A stretch of DNA of 64,000 bases from positions 3,544 to 67,543 of the forward strand of contig CAJUPN010000006.1 in NCBI GenBank assembly GCA_910588195.1. Direction: 5' to 3'. The first letter of the stretch is position 1, and each line of letters starts with the position of its first letter. Made by a program: the position numbers and the translations under genes. Positions 54,398-63,309 of this stretch are shown piece after piece. The stretch comes from an uncultured Bacilli bacterium (GTDB lineage: Bacteria; Bacillota_I; Bacilli_A; RF39; UBA660). The notes under the pieces were generated by a model. It made no database searches and was not told the origin of the DNA. It worked only from the letters and a program-made list of their open reading frames with translations.

Positions 54398-55138
54398 ATG
54401 AACGAATCAATAGAGAAATTAAAGAAAAAATTTTTAGAAATTAAAAGAATGGGGTATGTAGAATCAACTCGATCAGGTCCAACAGGAATTGGTAAGACAT
54501 TTGAAGACTTACTTGGAAAAGATGAAGACAGTCGTAGCGATCCAGATTTTTATGGAATTGAAATAAAGACGAAACAATTTTATAGTATTAGAGATACGAC
54601 TCTCTTCAATTTAACTCCAACTGGAAAAGAAGGGTATGAGATACCACGTTTAGTTAATGCCTATGGATATCCAGACAGGATATTAAAGAATAAAAAAGTA
54701 CTAATCGCAACCGCATATGGAAATTGTTTAAATTGTGTTGCAGCAAAATATTTAATGGGATTAGAAGTGGATTATAAAAACAGAATAATAAGATTAAAAA
54801 TATTAAATATGAATATGGATGTCATTGAGGATGATGTTTATTGGGAGTTTGATGCAATTGAGGAAAGACTCTGTCGTAAACTTAAGTATTTAGCAGTAAT
54901 CAATGCTTCTAAGAAAAAGGTAGATGGAAAAGATTATTATCATTATAAAAACATAAATTTTTATAAGTTAAAAGACTTTTTTGTTTTTCTAAAACTTATT
55001 GAAATGGGAATTATATGCATAGAATTCCACATAGGAGTATTTCGTGATGGAACTAAAAAAGGAGAGATACATGATAGGGGGACTAGTTTCAGAATAAAAG
55101 AAAGTAATCTTCTTTATCTATTTGATACAATTACATAA
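54398..55138 (+). CDS. MvaI/BcnI-type restriction endonuclease
   Basis: The 246-residue protein matches the MvaI/BcnI family: GPTGIGKTFEDLLGKDED, then SDPDFYGIEIKTKQF. In that segment Asp50, Glu55 and Lys57 form a PD-(D/E)xK-type active site. The C-terminal IGVFRDGTKKGEIHDRGTSF is also typical. MvaI and BcnI act on CCWGG and CCSGG, but this protein's target cannot be inferred. No DNA methyltransferase is next to it, so it is an orphan here; it may instead be a MutH-like nicking enzyme. AAGGGGG precedes the ATG. It sits between tRNA genes, a common place for acquired genes. Confidence 0.8.
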   Translation: MNESIEKLKKKFLEIKRMGYVESTRSGPTGIGKTFEDLLGKDEDSRSDPDFYGIEIKTKQFYSIRDTTLFNLTPTGKEGYEIPRLVNAYGYPDRILKNKKVLIATAYGNCLNCVAAKYLMGLEVDYKNRIIRLKILNMNMDVIEDDVYWEFDAIEERLCRKLKYLAVINASKKKVDGKDYYHYKNINFYKLKDFFVFLKLIEMGIICIEFHIGVFRDGTKKGEIHDRGTSFRIKESNLLYLFDTIT

Positions 55139-55163
55139 AAAAAAGAATCATTCTTTATGATTC
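55137..55163 (-). terminator. Terminator of the minus-strand tRNAs
   Basis: On the minus strand the stem GAATCAT/ATGATTC has a 5-nt loop and is followed by a T8 run. Confidence 0.8.
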
Positions 55164-55180
55164 CTATTATAATCTAAAAA

Positions 55181-55257
55181 TGGTCGAGAAGACAGGATTC
55201 GAACCTGCGACCCCTTGGTCCCAAACCAAATGCACTACCAAGCTGTGCTACTTCTCG
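55181..55257 (-). tRNA. tRNA-Pro (TGG)
   Basis: Acceptor CGAGAAG/CTTCTCG, anticodon TGG, CCA encoded. Co-transcribed with tRNA-Arg. Confidence 0.95.
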
Positions 55258-55261
55258 ATAA

Positions 55262-55338
55262 TGGTGCGCCCAAAGGGAGTCGAACCCCTAACCTTTAGAT
55301 CCGTAGTCTAACGCTCTATCCAATTGCGCTATGAGCGC
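55262..55338 (-). tRNA. tRNA-Arg (ACG)
   Basis: Acceptor GCGCTCA/TGGGCGC (one U-G), anticodon ACG, CCA encoded. A34 should be changed to inosine by TadA. Confidence 0.95.
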
Positions 55339-55535
55339 GTTCCCAAATTGAGATTGCATCCAAAATTAAATTACTAATTCATTATAACATATTTAGAAGA
55401 AAATGCAACTATAAATTGTTATTGATTACACTATAATTATATTCAATATTTACAAAAAATGTACATGAAATAAAATAAAAAACTGAAAAATATAGTAAAA
55501 AATGGTATATTTTTAATAGTAGGGCGTGATAGTTT

Positions 55536-56420
55536 GTGGAAAACGAATATGAATATACAGTACAAGAAGGCGATAACTTATCTAGTATTTTATTCAATAC
55601 AACAGGGAGTGTTAGTAAAGAAGCATATGAAAAACTTGCTAGGGAAAATGGGATTGACGATCCAAATATTATTACAGTTGGACAAAAAATAAAAATCGGT
55701 AATGAATATTTTGAAAATAACAGCCCAAGTTCGTCACAATCAAAAACTAGTGAAAACTCAAATATAAGTTCCACTGTTGAAAATGATGTTCAAACAAGTA
55801 ATGATAATTTATTTGAAACTGAAAATCAGAGTGAATTCGAGCAATTATTTTCTTCATCAAATTCAAAATCTTTGGATAGTTCTTCTGAAAATAGTAAAAA
55901 AGCAAACGAAAATGTAGACAACATATTAAATAAACAGCAGTCTAATAAAATGGAGAAAGAAATAAATTTAGCTACTCAAGAAAGTAACTCTCCAATAAAT
56001 ATCGCAAATACAGAAGTTACTTTCACTCCTAGTGATTATGAAATTTGTTACATTTCAAGTGTGAAAGGCTGGGTGCCAAGAAACAGTTTTAAAACATTTC
56101 AAATCAAAGAAAATGCTGGTGAACATTTTGTTCAAGTTAATAACTTAGTAAAAAAATGCTGTATTGACATTGATAATATTATTAGTTCATTGAACATTTT
56201 AAAAAATAAAATGGGAGTAAATACAGGAACAACTAATCAAATAGAAAAAATAACAAAACATCTTTCAGAAAAAAAACAAGATCTCATTACTAAGAACACA
56301 GAATTAATAAAAGCTTGTAACGAAGTTATTAATTATGTGTATTTAAATAAAAAAAGTAAAACAGAAGAAGCTTCTCAAGTATCTGAAATTATTTCAAGAA
56401 TAAATATTTATATGGATTAG
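55536..56420 (+). CDS. LysM protein with a C-terminal T7SS-substrate-like domain
   Basis: GTG 55536 follows AGGG by about 11 nt. The 294-residue protein has an N-terminal LysM domain (about 5-55, YTVQEGDNLSSILFNTTG, then NIITVGQKIKIG). A Ser/Asn/Glu-rich linker covers about 58-160. The C-terminal 125 residues (from about 168) align without gaps to the whole small protein at 62451, at roughly 60% identity by hand count. They share GW-PRNSFKTFQ, KENAGE, EKKQDLITKN and the ending pattern R-I-IY. There is no signal peptide, so export through the type VII system is plausible. The gene lies upstream of essC with only one minus-strand gene between them. Confidence 0.75.
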   Translation: MENEYEYTVQEGDNLSSILFNTTGSVSKEAYEKLARENGIDDPNIITVGQKIKIGNEYFENNSPSSSQSKTSENSNISSTVENDVQTSNDNLFETENQSEFEQLFSSSNSKSLDSSSENSKKANENVDNILNKQQSNKMEKEINLATQESNSPINIANTEVTFTPSDYEICYISSVKGWVPRNSFKTFQIKENAGEHFVQVNNLVKKCCIDIDNIISSLNILKNKMGVNTGTTNQIEKITKHLSEKKQDLITKNTELIKACNEVINYVYLNKKSKTEEASQVSEIISRINIYMD

Positions 56421-56436
56421 AATGAAATTATCATTG

Positions 56437-57330
56437 CTAAAGCTTAGCCCCACAACCAGGACAAATTTCATTAGCTCCGACCAAACTTGATCCACATCTT
56501 GTACATTTTAATGCATCATTTTTTGTTTTTACAGCATCGATATTCGCAATTTTTCTTTTTCCACCAAAAGCAATTGTTTCATCAGATGGCAAGTTATCCT
56601 CATAATCTTTAATAGTAGTTTCTATTTTTTTCTCTACAGAATTTTCTGTAGAGATTTTTTGTTCAAGTTCATCAACTTTTTCTAAAGACAAATTATCTAT
56701 GCTAATATCATTAATTTCTACAAAATCATAACTTTCTTCCGTATTGTTCGAATTATCAATCATACCAAAATCATTTATTCTTTGATTATCATCATAAATA
56801 TATTCATCATAAGTTATGTTATCCTCAATAGAATCAACAAAAGTCTCTTTACTATTTTCATTTTCTAAAGAATTATTAAAATCTTTTTTTATATTATAAT
56901 CAAATTCAAAATCTTTTTTTAAGTTATTTTCTAATTCGTCAATATCTTTATTATTTTTTACGTATAAATCATCTACTAAAAAATCAATATTTCTCTTATT
57001 TGAAAATGCTATATAAGGTAGAAAAATAAAAGGTAAAAAAATTGATAACAGTGACTGCCATTTTTTACAACGATACTTTCTTGTTATAACATAATTAGAA
57101 CAATACAGACAAATAATATTAATTATTGGTACAAAAATCGTCCAAAAAGGTAGCGAACATATTTTATAATATTTATATATATTAAGAAAAGGAATAATAC
57201 TGAAATAACCTGGAATATTCTCTTTTGTAAAAATTTTCCATAAAGATACTATAAAAACAACTCCACAAAAAAGAGTATAAATAGTAAATATAAAAATAAA
57301 ACAACCAAGAATTTCAGCAGATTCTATCAT
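56437..57330 (-). CDS. Membrane protein with C-terminal zinc ribbon
   Basis: The 297-residue protein has three or four membrane helices in its first 110 residues (DUF5684-like: NIPGYFSIIPFLNIYKYYKI, IFVPIINIICLYCSNYVITR). An acidic Asp/Glu/Asn-rich cytoplasmic stretch and a zinc ribbon follow at the end (CTRCGSSLVGANEICPGCGA). It is convergent with the LysM gene and divergent from essC. The acidic loop and zinc ribbon suggest a scaffold or regulator, perhaps for the secretion system beside it (position only). Confidence 0.65.
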   Translation of the reverse strand: MIESAEILGCFIFIFTIYTLFCGVVFIVSLWKIFTKENIPGYFSIIPFLNIYKYYKICSLPFWTIFVPIINIICLYCSNYVITRKYRCKKWQSLLSIFLPFIFLPYIAFSNKRNIDFLVDDLYVKNNKDIDELENNLKKDFEFDYNIKKDFNNSLENENSKETFVDSIEDNITYDEYIYDDNQRINDFGMIDNSNNTEESYDFVEINDISIDNLSLEKVDELEQKISTENSVEKKIETTIKDYEDNLPSDETIAFGGKRKIANIDAVKTKNDALKCTRCGSSLVGANEICPGCGAKL

Positions 57331-57386
57331 AGTTCCTCCATCTATATTAAATTATATAAGAATAAAATAAATAAATCAATAATTGA

Positions 57387-57415
57387 TTGTTTAGAGAAAA
57401 ATTTGATGATATAAT
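57387..57415 (+). promoter_or_regulatory. Promoter of essC
   Basis: TTGTTT and TATAAT are separated by 17 nt, about 24 nt before the GTG start. Confidence 0.6.
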
Positions 57416-57438
57416 ATAAAAAATAGAGGGTGCTTAGA

Positions 57439-60400
57439 GTGATAATAGTAGGAGTCAAGAATAATAAAATATTTAAAATACAGTTACCCAATAACATCGA
57501 AGGTAATTACTTAATAAAAGATAATCTTGGGAATACCATTGGTTACATTGCATCTGAAAACAACAATTGGGTTGTTTATCCTAATCAAGATTATCAACTA
57601 ATTTATAATGGAAATGTATTACAAAAATCTATAGTAGAAGAATTATCTCAATTTTTTATAAAAAATTTAATTGATGGAAGTATTACATTACTTGTTGCAT
57701 CTCCAACTATTGAGACAAAAACTATAGAAGTAAAGCCTAAAAAAAGCAAAATAACAATAGGAACTGCAGAAACTAATGATATTTGTTATAAAACAGAGCT
57801 AGTTAGCTCAACACATGCCACAATAACTCATGAGAAAGACCGATGGTATATCGAATGTAATAAAGATTCTTATATTTTTGTTGACGATAGATTAGCTAAA
57901 AGAAAAAGGTTAAATCATGGTGATTTAATCTACTTGTATGGATTAAAAATTGTATGTTTATGTGATTTTATTGTGCTAATGAATTCGGTTAAAACAAATC
58001 AATTGATTTTAAATCCTGACTCTTTTGAAAAAAGAATTGCTATTCCTCAAGAGGTAAAACAAGAATCATATGCACTTCAAACTGAACACGAAGTTTTTAA
58101 CTCCAATGAACAATTTCTTCGCTCCCCAAGATTTAAAACAACAGTAACCCATAAAAAAATCAAATTAACTTCCCCACCAGATAGTCAAACACAACAAATC
58201 CAACCAGGGATATTGACTATTGGTCCTCAACTTACAATGATGCTTACTTCATTAATTGGTATGTTCACAACCTTAACTAACGTAGCAAATGGAAATCAAA
58301 CTTTATCGGCTTCATTACCGACGTTAATATTGACATCGGTAACAATGGTAAGTGCTCTTTTTTGGCCAAGCGTAACTAGAAAATGGAATAAAAGAGAAAA
58401 TAAAAGAAAAGAAATAATCAGAATTCGTTCATATAGAAATTATCTTGCCAAAAAAGAAAAAGACATTTTAAATATAATTTCCAATCAAAAACAAATATTA
58501 CTTGAGAACAATGTAACTCTAGAACAATGTCAGCAAATAATATATCAAAGAAAAAGAAATTTATGGGAAAGAACAATTGAAGATGAAGACTTCTTAACAA
58601 CCAGAATTGGAGTTGGATTTATTAAACCAGACATTGAAATTGAATATGCAGAAGAAGATTTTTCTGTAAAAGATGATGTTTTAAAAGATGAGTTAAATGA
58701 ACTTGTCAAAAAGTTTGACTATGTGGAGGAAGCACCACTGAACTTTTCTTTTCTAAAAAACAGGATATCTGCAATAGTTGGTAATTTTGGAATTTTACAA
58801 CTTTTTTTTGAAAGCATGCTTTTACAAATTATGACATTTCATCTGTATAGTGAGTTAAAAATAGTCGTTTTAACTAGTGAAAATCATGCTAAAGATTGGG
58901 ATTTTATTAAATTTTTACCTCATTGCTGGGATAACTCTCGTACTAGAAGATTTATTGCAGCAACAATTGATGAGAAAAAGAATATAGCGAGTTATTTAGA
59001 AAATGTTATTAAAGAAAGAGAAGAATTAATTAATCCTCAAGGGAAAAAGGATGATAAAGATAACAAACAAATAAACGAGGAAGCCTATAAGAAATTCAGT
59101 TGTTACTATTTAATAATTACTGATGATATTTCATCATGTAGACATTTAGATGTAATTAACAAAATCTTAGATATGAAAGAAAATCTAGGTTTCTCAATGA
59201 TTATAAAAAATGACAGAATAACTAACTTACCTAATCAATGTACAACATTTATGAACATAAACGAGGAAACTTCGGGAATGTTTGGAAACGAATTAAACAT
59301 TAGTGAACAAAAGCAATTTAAAGCAGATTTAAATAAAACTGTTAATGTTGAAGATTGCGTAGAAAAAATAGCAAATATTTATGTAAAAGTACCAAAGGAA
59401 AAGTATGAACTGCCAAAATCAATTGGTTTTATGGAAATGTATGGAATCGGAAATGTTGAACAGTTTAATTCACTTGATAGATGGTCAAGTAATAATCCTG
59501 TTGTAAGTCTTTCTGTGCCAGTTGGGATAGATCAAAATGGGGACTTATTCAACATGGATATTCACGAAAAAGCCTATGGGCCACACGGATTAGTCGCTGG
59601 AACTACTGGGTCAGGAAAATCAGAGTGGATTATTACATATATACTTTCTTTAAGTGTTAATTTTTCACCACTTGAGGTGCAATTTGTACTTATCGATTAC
59701 AAAGGTGGAGGATTAGCTGGCTCTTTTGAGAATAAGGAAACAGGAATAAGATTACCTCATTTAATTGGTACTATAACTAATCTAGATAAGTCAGAAATAA
59801 GAAGAAGCTTAGCATCACTAGAAGCAGAATCTAAAAGAAGACAACGAATGTTTAACGAAGCTCGAGAAAAATTAAACGACAGTTCAATGAATATATATAA
59901 ATATCAACAATATTATAGGAAAGGAATGTTAGATGAACCATTATCTCATCTTTTCCTAATATCGGACGAATTTGCTGAATTAAAGTCCCAAGAACCAGAG
60001 TTTTTAGAACAATTAGTTTCCATAGCTCGTATAGGAAGATCTTTAGGAATTCACTTAATTCTAGCTACTCAGAAACCCGCTGGTGTAGTAGATGAGCAAA
60101 TGTGGTCAAATTCCAGATTTAAAGTATGTTTACGTGTTCAGGATAAACAGGATTCGGTCGATATGATTAAATGTGCTGATGCAGCATATTTAAAACAGAC
60201 TGGTGCATTCTACTTCCAAGTTGGATTGAATGAATTTTTTGGCTTAGGACAATCAGCGTATGCTGGTGCTAAATACAAACCAACAAGTATCTTAAAAAAG
60301 AAAATTGATACATCCTTAGATATTGTAGATCGAGTTGGAGAAATTATAAACACAGTGGATAATATAGAACAAGACAATCAGTCAAATCCCAACGTTCATG

Positions 60401-62091
60401 GAGAAGAATTGCTTAATATAATTATGTATTTATCGGATATAGCAAAAAAACAAAATATTACAGCAAGAAAATTATGGCTTGATGCAATTCCAGAAAATAT
60501 ATACATAGATAATTTAAAAAACAAATATGGATTCAAAAGAAATCCATACTACATTAGTCCTATAATAGGTGAATACGATAATCCTTACTTACAACTGCAA
60601 AAAGAATTAAAAATGAATCTTAACGCTTCAAATATTTATATCGCTGGTACATCTGGATCTGGAAAAGAAAAATTATTACAAGCAATGATTTATTCAACTA
60701 TTACAAACTATACTCCTCAAGAAGTAAGCATATATATATGTGATTTCGGTGCAGAGACTTTAGGTATGTTTGAAAACGCTCCACAAGTGGGAGACATTGT
60801 TTACGCAACAGATAAAGTTAAATTAGAGAATTTAAATAGATTTATAAAAAAAGAAATAAAAGATAGACGTTCAAAATATCGCGAGTTCGGTGGAAGCTAC
60901 GAAAGTTACATAAACTATAGTCCCGAAAAAGACAATTTACTTGTGGTAGTTATAAATGATGTCGGATTTATTAGAGATAACTATCAAGAGATTTTTGAGG
61001 ATTTAGAAAGCACTCTTCTCGAATCTGCGAAATACGGTATTATTTTTGTGGAAACTGCCAATGAACCAGCTTTACATAAAACAAAGATACTTAATACTTT
61101 TGAAAAATACTTATTAAAATTTACTCAAGGTGATTATGAATCTGTTTTTGGAACAAAAGCAAGAGGTATAAATCCAAAGGATTTAAAGGGAAGAGGTTTA
61201 ACTGAAATAGATGGAAGCATATTTGAGTTTCAAACCGCAAGCATTTGTGATGACGAAAGGTTACAACAATCAGTAAAATTTGTTTGTCAAAAATTAAATG
61301 AGGCCTACAAAACTAGAGCACCAAAAATCCCAAAAATTCCAAAAACTATAAACATGGATGTTCTTAACAAAAACATCATAGATATTAATAATATTTGTGT
61401 AGGATATTCTGTTGCTTCAATTGCACCAATATATTTTAACTTAGAAAAAAATCAAGCAACTCTAATATTAGGAAGTAAGAAAACACAACTAAGAAATTAT
61501 ATGAAAGTTATGAATCAACAACTTGATATTGTAGCATCAAAAGGGACTAAGGTATATTTATTTGACCCAGAAGATTCTTATAAAATGGAATTTTATAAAA
61601 ACATAACATATGTTGAAACAGCAGAAATTCAAAATACAATAAATAATCTAATAATATATATTAATGGAGAGTATGAAAAATATAGTTCTCTTGAAAATAA
61701 GCAAGAATATCAAGCACCGTCCAAATCGTTAATTGTATTCTATTGTATAACACAAATATATAGGTTAATAGGAGACAATGTATCATCATTGCTCGTTGAT
61801 ATATTTGCGAAAGCACGCGAACTAAACTTATTTGATTTTCTGGTTGTTGATATTAGCAATGATATTAAAGAAATTCAAAGACATAGAACATTGTTACAAA
61901 TGTTTATTGAATCTAATGGTGTTTGCATTGGAAATTCTGTTGATACTCAAATGATATTAGAAATGAATACAAGAGACATCAGAATAAAAGATTCATTACT
62001 TGATCATGAAGGATATATTATTGAAAGAGGAAAAGGAAAACTATCACAAGTTTTACAATTTGAAGGAGAAGAGGAGAGTGATATAGAATGA
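57439..62091 (+). CDS. essC: EssC, type VII secretion system FtsK/SpoIIIE ATPase
   Basis: GTG 57439 follows AGAGGG; a GTG at 57430 overlaps that site. About 1550 residues: two N-terminal FHA-like domains (up to about 195, with STHATITHEKDRWYIEC), a membrane hairpin near 255-315, then three FtsK/SpoIIIE ATPase domains. D1 is intact: GTTGSGKS near 721-728, FVLIDYKGGGLAGSF, Walker B LFLISDEFAELK and HLILATQKPAGVVD. D2 near 1070 has a changed Walker A, GTSGSGKEK. D3 near 1343 reads GSKKTQL and is degenerate, as often in Firmicute EssC. It is the motor of T7SSb and should sit in the membrane. The esaB start overlaps its stop by 4 nt. Confidence 0.95.
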   Translation: MIIVGVKNNKIFKIQLPNNIEGNYLIKDNLGNTIGYIASENNNWVVYPNQDYQLIYNGNVLQKSIVEELSQFFIKNLIDGSITLLVASPTIETKTIEVKPKKSKITIGTAETNDICYKTELVSSTHATITHEKDRWYIECNKDSYIFVDDRLAKRKRLNHGDLIYLYGLKIVCLCDFIVLMNSVKTNQLILNPDSFEKRIAIPQEVKQESYALQTEHEVFNSNEQFLRSPRFKTTVTHKKIKLTSPPDSQTQQIQPGILTIGPQLTMMLTSLIGMFTTLTNVANGNQTLSASLPTLILTSVTMVSALFWPSVTRKWNKRENKRKEIIRIRSYRNYLAKKEKDILNIISNQKQILLENNVTLEQCQQIIYQRKRNLWERTIEDEDFLTTRIGVGFIKPDIEIEYAEEDFSVKDDVLKDELNELVKKFDYVEEAPLNFSFLKNRISAIVGNFGILQLFFESMLLQIMTFHLYSELKIVVLTSENHAKDWDFIKFLPHCWDNSRTRRFIAATIDEKKNIASYLENVIKEREELINPQGKKDDKDNKQINEEAYKKFSCYYLIITDDISSCRHLDVINKILDMKENLGFSMIIKNDRITNLPNQCTTFMNINEETSGMFGNELNISEQKQFKADLNKTVNVEDCVEKIANIYVKVPKEKYELPKSIGFMEMYGIGNVEQFNSLDRWSSNNPVVSLSVPVGIDQNGDLFNMDIHEKAYGPHGLVAGTTGSGKSEWIITYILSLSVNFSPLEVQFVLIDYKGGGLAGSFENKETGIRLPHLIGTITNLDKSEIRRSLASLEAESKRRQRMFNEAREKLNDSSMNIYKYQQYYRKGMLDEPLSHLFLISDEFAELKSQEPEFLEQLVSIARIGRSLGIHLILATQKPAGVVDEQMWSNSRFKVCLRVQDKQDSVDMIKCADAAYLKQTGAFYFQVGLNEFFGLGQSAYAGAKYKPTSILKKKIDTSLDIVDRVGEIINTVDNIEQDNQSNPNVHGEELLNIIMYLSDIAKKQNITARKLWLDAIPENIYIDNLKNKYGFKRNPYYISPIIGEYDNPYLQLQKELKMNLNASNIYIAGTSGSGKEKLLQAMIYSTITNYTPQEVSIYICDFGAETLGMFENAPQVGDIVYATDKVKLENLNRFIKKEIKDRRSKYREFGGSYESYINYSPEKDNLLVVVINDVGFIRDNYQEIFEDLESTLLESAKYGIIFVETANEPALHKTKILNTFEKYLLKFTQGDYESVFGTKARGINPKDLKGRGLTEIDGSIFEFQTASICDDERLQQSVKFVCQKLNEAYKTRAPKIPKIPKTINMDVLNKNIIDINNICVGYSVASIAPIYFNLEKNQATLILGSKKTQLRNYMKVMNQQLDIVASKGTKVYLFDPEDSYKMEFYKNITYVETAEIQNTINNLIIYINGEYEKYSSLENKQEYQAPSKSLIVFYCITQIYRLIGDNVSSLLVDIFAKARELNLFDFLVVDISNDIKEIQRHRTLLQMFIESNGVCIGNSVDTQMILEMNTRDIRIKDSLLDHEGYIIERGKGKLSQVLQFEGEEESDIE

Positions 62092-62342
62092 TGTATAAAG
62101 TTATATGCGAAATATCATTCCCTGTCTTAGGAATTCAAATTGATGTGAATATACCAATTAATAAAACTGTTCTTTACGTTACTAAAATGCTAGACAAAAT
62201 AATTGAAGAAAATGTATCAGCTGAATATCAAAGTAAAGACAACAGTATTTTAGTAAACAAAAGAACTGGATTAGTGTATGATAAAAATGTGTTAATAAAG
62301 AATACTGACATTTGTAATGGTAGTAAGTTGACATATTATTAG
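62088..62342 (+). CDS. esaB: EsaB/YukD ubiquitin-like T7SS protein
   Basis: The 84-residue protein has a ubiquitin-like pattern: YKVICEISFPVLGIQIDVNI, a VLYVTKMLDKIIEEN helix, a NKRTGLVYDKNVLI strand and the C-terminal NGSKLTYY. This matches EsaB/YukD of Firmicute type VII loci, which bind or regulate the EssC/EssB machine. It starts inside the essC stop codon (ATGA overlap), so the two are translated together. Confidence 0.85.
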   Translation: MMYKVICEISFPVLGIQIDVNIPINKTVLYVTKMLDKIIEENVSAEYQSKDNSILVNKRTGLVYDKNVLIKNTDICNGSKLTYY

Positions 62343-62372
62343 TGTAAAACTCAAAACAAGTGTGAATAAATA

Positions 62373-62401
62373 TTTACTTTAAAAAAATATTTAACTATAA
62401 T
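62373..62401 (+). promoter_or_regulatory. Promoter of the 62451 T7SS gene
   Basis: TTTACT and TATAAT are separated by 17 nt, about 50 nt before the ATG. The same two hexamers and spacing are found before the 63310 gene. Confidence 0.6.
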
Positions 62402-62450
62402 ATAGTTAGAACGTAGAAGAGTTCGTAGAAAAAAAGAAGGAGAATGAAAT

Positions 62451-62840
62451 ATGGATTTTGAAATTTGCTATCCTGGAAACGTTACTGGCTGGGAACCAAG
62501 AAATAGCTTTAAGACTTTTCAAGTAAAAGAAAATGCTGGAGAAGAATTCGTTGCTGTAAATAACCAAGTTAGAAAATGTTGTCAAGACATTGATGGAGTT
62601 ATTCAATCTTTAAAGACTTTAAGAACGAAGATGGGAGAAAATACTGGAACTACAAGTCAAATTGACAGAATTGTAAACAGTCTTGGAGAAAAAAAGCAAG
62701 ATTTAATTACAAAAAATCAAGAATTAATAAATGCTTGTGAACAAGTAGTTCAATATATTTTTGAAAATAAGTCTAATAAATCAGCTGAAGCAGCTAGAGT
62801 TTCTGAGACTATTGAAAGAATAGATATTTATAAAGGCTAA
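62451..62840 (+). CDS. Small helical T7SS-associated protein, likely substrate
   Basis: The 129-residue protein starts MDFEICYPGNVTGWEPRNSF and is helical after about residue 20, with EKKQDLITKNQELINACEQV and a basic end. It lacks the WXG motif but its size, helical build and place next to essC/esaB fit an ESX-type secreted protein. The LysM protein at 55536 carries a near-copy of this whole sequence as its C-terminal domain. GAAGGAG precedes the ATG. It has its own promoter after esaB, so it may be made at higher level than the motor. Confidence 0.75.
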   Translation: MDFEICYPGNVTGWEPRNSFKTFQVKENAGEEFVAVNNQVRKCCQDIDGVIQSLKTLRTKMGENTGTTSQIDRIVNSLGEKKQDLITKNQELINACEQVVQYIFENKSNKSAEAARVSETIERIDIYKG

Positions 62841-62859
62841 TTAAGAAAGGAAGATAAAT

Positions 62860-63210
62860 ATGGCAGGAAGAGTAAACGTTGACTATGACATTGAAGAAGT
62901 ACTAGCATTTTGTGAAAATGCAGCACAAACTGATATACACAATTTGGTTAGTGACTTAAATAAATTGACTCAAGAACTTGAGGATTGTCAAGATAAATTT
63001 CACTGTAAGGGTGGAGATAATGCAAATGCAGTAATAAAAATCTATAAAGGATTTGCAGATGCAATAGGTAAAAACTCAGGATTAAATCAAGGAAGTGGAA
63101 CTGCTGGATTAGCAGTTGGTGCTGCTAGAATAGTAAACACATGTTATTCAGAAGCAAAAGCAGATTTAAAAGCACAAGAAGCTGCACAATATTCTGGTTT
63201 AAATTGGTAA
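62860..63210 (+). CDS. WXG100-like small helical protein
   Basis: The 116-residue protein is mostly helical: YDIEEVLAFCENAAQTDIHN, then LVSDLNKLTQELEDCQDKF and a Gly-rich turn in CKGGDNANAVIKIYKGF. This resembles WXG100-type helical hairpins without the WXG, with GGD at the turn. It is 19 nt after the previous gene and has AAGGAAG before the ATG. A secretion substrate or chaperone pair with the 62451 product is likely by position. A second Gly/Ala-rich segment (AGLAVGAARIVNTCYSEAK) follows. Confidence 0.7.
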   Translation: MAGRVNVDYDIEEVLAFCENAAQTDIHNLVSDLNKLTQELEDCQDKFHCKGGDNANAVIKIYKGFADAIGKNSGLNQGSGTAGLAVGAARIVNTCYSEAKADLKAQEAAQYSGLNW

Positions 63211-63236
63211 AAGAAAACAATGTTTTCTTTTTTTTA
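63211..63236 (+). terminator. Terminator after the small T7SS genes
   Basis: The 8-bp stem AAGAAAAC/GTTTTCTT has a 3-nt loop and a long T run. Confidence 0.85.
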
Positions 63237-63256
63237 TTAAATATAATTTATAACAA

Positions 63257-63285
63257 TTTACTTTATATATACAATTTGATATAAT
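63257..63285 (+). promoter_or_regulatory. Promoter of the tandem-repeat gene
   Basis: TTTACT and TATAAT are separated by exactly 17 nt, about 25 nt before the ATG. Confidence 0.6.
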
Positions 63286-63309
63286 ATTAATAATAAAAGG
63301 GTGAATGTG

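Noticed and set aside
62451..63210. Canonical WXG100 proteins
   Set aside because: Neither small protein contains W-X-G; the calls rest on size, helical pattern and place beside essC.
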